Origin: Dillenia suffruticosa
Lineage: Eukaryota; Streptophyta; Magnoliopsida; Dilleniales; Dilleniaceae
Reading direction: 5' to 3'
Length of the DNA: 64,000 nt
NCBI GenBank assembly: GCA_033439265.1
Contig: JAVTVX010000020.1
Span: forward strand, 18,990,001 to 19,054,000
The first letter of the stretch is position 1, and each line of letters starts with the position of its first letter. This document shows, piece after piece, positions 61,846 through 64,000 of the stretch. The notes under the pieces were generated by a model that ran no database searches, had not been told where the DNA came from, and saw only the letters and a list, made by a program, of their open reading frames with translations. The position numbers and the translations under genes were made by a program.

Positions 61846-61962
61846 CCCTGAATTTATAGAAGCCAAAAAGTTCATTCTCATAATTTTAATTAAATTCTTA
61901 GTCAATTCTTTGTATTTATTTTCAATTAAATTATGCAATAGCAAGTATACTTTTATTTGAAA

Positions 61963-62062
61963 TTGGAATTTATCTAGGAGTTGCAGGTTGTGGAATGATA
62001 CGCAGTTGAAGTTGGAATTTATCTGGAGTTGCGGTTCTTGGAATGATACACGGATGGAGGTA
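61963..62062 (+). repeat. Two-copy tandem repeat of about 49 bp
   Basis: Both copies share TTGGAATTTATCT, GGAGTTGC and TGGAATGATAC in the same order. Confidence 0.7.
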
Positions 62063-64000
62063 GCTCGTGAGATGATATGCGGACGGAAGCGTTTTTTGGC
62101 CATGTCATATGGTTTCCGTTTCCGATAGTGTCGGAAACGCAAAACGCGAAACGCGGCCTAATTGGCGTTTCCATGTATCACAACTAAAAGCTATTGAAAA
62201 AGGTGGAAGGGAAAATATGACTACCAGTGAATAGGGTCCACTACAAAACTGAGAAGAATCGATGGTTAATTTACTAGATCATAAATACGTGGCGCAGACA
62301 AGGTCTTTTCCTTTTGACTATCAGGGGTAGCGCCATGGGCTGTTTAACACCTGGGATTGCTTAGCATTAGTTAAAATATTTCATTGATAAATACACATGG
62401 TATTCAACATCAGAAATCTCATCCTTTCAGTTCCCAAATGAAGGTGAGACCACTTGTATCATGATCAGCAAATTATCCTTCTATTATTTTCTTTTAAATT
62501 TTACGTCTTTCTTTTCTTCTTCTTCCTTTTTGTTTTTAGTAAAAAATCTACTATACCCACAAATGTACTTCCAGGCAATGGTACTATCCAATTTCTTTCT
62601 AGTTTCCAAGAACTTTGTGACCGTAGAACTTTGTGACCATAGTAGCTCCCTTAGCCACTAAACCAAATTCTGCTTATTGTTATCTTCATATTAAAGAACA
62701 TTGAGCGAAGGACCACATTGTAACCAGAGTTGAAATTCAGAACTCAATTGAAACTCTTCGAATCTTAATGACGACACTGGATGCAACTTAAGTTCAAGGA
62801 CAAACCATACTTTTTTTATTTATATTTTTGCATTTTGTAGCTACCTTAGCTACCTATCGCAGATAAGCACATTCCATTCAGGTAAATAATGTATAATAAA
62901 GGACCACAATGTTTACCAAAATAACGCCCTGTTTCAAACTTTTGAAACTTCAAAGATGACCTACATAGACAAGGACTCATGGTGAAATTTTCCACATTAT
63001 TAATTAGAGTTCTTTTAAGAGTTAAATAGATCTGGATGACTTTGACATATGACAGAGTGAGCATAATGCAATACAAGTTCAAGGATGAAGTGAGCATATT
63101 TTTATTTATATTTTTCCATTTGTATCGTGGGACAAAACTTATCAAATCCTGCAACATGTTCCAGATTTAGTTCTGCACCAAACTTATCAAAGTGGACCAT
63201 ATTAGAATTCAACAAATTTCTTAATATAGTTCAGCATTTTTATAATACTTCAAAAGTGCTTCTCCATTTCATTCATTTCGTTCTAAAATGCGCCAGATCT
63301 ACCTCAAAATTCACATGAATAAGTATTGAAAACTCCCTCATAGATTACCCCAGCTGATCAACTTTTTCCTTCTATTTAGCTATAATCTTTACCAAACTTA
63401 CCGTACATATCTTAATTTTTACTTCTACTAAATTCGTACATGTGCAAAACACATAGAAAAGAAATCTTAGCTCTGGTGACATCCTCCAAAAATTTCAGTC
63501 CTGCTACTTCTTTCTGTCACTTTTTTGGGGGGAATAGGGAATCATGTCATCTCAAACATTGTACAGGTGATATTGCAAGGCAGAGTAGCACTAAAAGGCA
63601 AAAATAAGAACACCGTTTTGCATGAACATTAACATAGCACCAATTAGGTACATAAAAGAAAACCACATCCAGCTGGACTTGAATTTTCCATGAATGAAAG
63701 AAATGAAGAAATCTACTGCATATAATATTTGTTCGGATTAGTAAACACCCAACACTAAAAATAAACAAAATAAAAACCATTGAGAGGAGCAATCATGAAT
63801 CAAATAAACTGTCTCAGATCAGACCAAGATGACATAATCATGCTAATCATGGGAACGGTCAAGTTTAGCCAATTAGATTGATAAATTAGCTAACACCCAT
63901 GCCACAAAATCTCAGTTCAACTGCAAATTCAACGAAAGAGTAAAAATGGAACCGTATGTTTCATGGGAGAAATGGAAAAAGCAGGTGGGGGAAACTCACA

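Larger units (their letters stand above)
61200..62175. mobile_element. Probable non-autonomous DNA element with GGAAAC subterminal repeats
   Basis: The left end has many copies of GGAAACG / GGGAAAC (61214-61292). The right end has the complement TTTCCGTTTCCG followed by GGAAACGCAAAACGCGAAACGCGG (in parts) at 62110-62170. A decayed terminal match (AGCCTAAGTTTCACG left, complement of CGCGAAACGCGGCCT right) agrees at about 10 of 15 positions. Subterminal short repeats are typical of hAT-type elements. No target duplication or transposase was found. The interior holds two further tandem repeats. Confidence 0.5.
60833..63999 (-). other. Cyclin C intron leading to the exon beyond the right edge
   Basis: Contains the GGAAAC-repeat element (about 61200-62175). 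The remaining sequence (62200-63990) has no recognisable gene or element. The donor on the minus strand is TGTGAGTTTC at 63991-64000. Confidence 0.6.

Overview
The window is nuclear DNA of a flowering plant, almost certainly a eudicot. It is AT-rich, its genes are split by GT-AG introns, its products are plant-type proteins, and its introns and spacers hold plant retrotransposons, foldback elements and CT/GA microsatellites. I cannot name the species.

Six host genes can be assembled exon by exon. (1) 1782-9744 (+): the last three exons of a chloroplast-envelope quinone oxidoreductase homologue (ceQORH type); its first exon lies left of the window. (2) 18011-25876 (+): a MAK/RCK-type protein kinase of the MHK kind, 17 coding exons, 430 aa, with a leader intron and a leader full of upstream AUGs. 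(3) 27556-35778 (+): a P-loop GTPase-like protein with a C-terminal membrane segment, 9 exons, 421 aa. (4) 36216-41494 (-): two-domain GTP cyclohydrolase I (folate synthesis), 2 exons, 466 aa. (5) 47448-48344 (+): a small His-rich, acidic protein of unknown function, 3 exons, 132 aa. (6) 49283-60832 and beyond (-): cyclin C, seven exons seen, with the first coding exon just past the right edge.

Genes 1-3 appear in the same order as I recall for Arabidopsis At4g13010, At4g13020 and At4g13030, so this is probably a conserved block; gene 4 resembles At3g07270 and gene 6 resembles At5g48640. Genes 3 and 4 converge (437 bp between stops), as do genes 5 and 6 (938 bp). The genes do not form a pathway; they are ordinary housekeeping neighbours.

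Much of the remaining sequence is mobile DNA. Intron 2 of gene 1 (6.5 kb) is a nest: a minus-strand L1 remnant broken by a Ty3-type LTR element (3447-6490) and by a TIR element with arms of about 220 bp (6757-8400). After gene 1 come a 197-bp hairpin element (9961-10157) and a larger element whose arms contain smaller palindromes (about 11555-12306). Gene 3 intron 3 holds an RTE-type LINE fragment, a two-copy tandem repeat and the tail of an L1 that stops 47 bp before exon 4. A further L1 RNase H remnant lies at 45085-45715. A second, broken Ty3-type element (57389 to about 60500) sits in a cyclin C intron, followed by a GGAAAC-repeat element rich in minisatellites (about 61200-62175).

The most interesting signals are the upstream ORFs in the kinase leader (a 25-codon peptide at 17687-17764 and a 57-codon one at 17803-17976) and the palindrome-within-palindrome foldback element around 12 kb.
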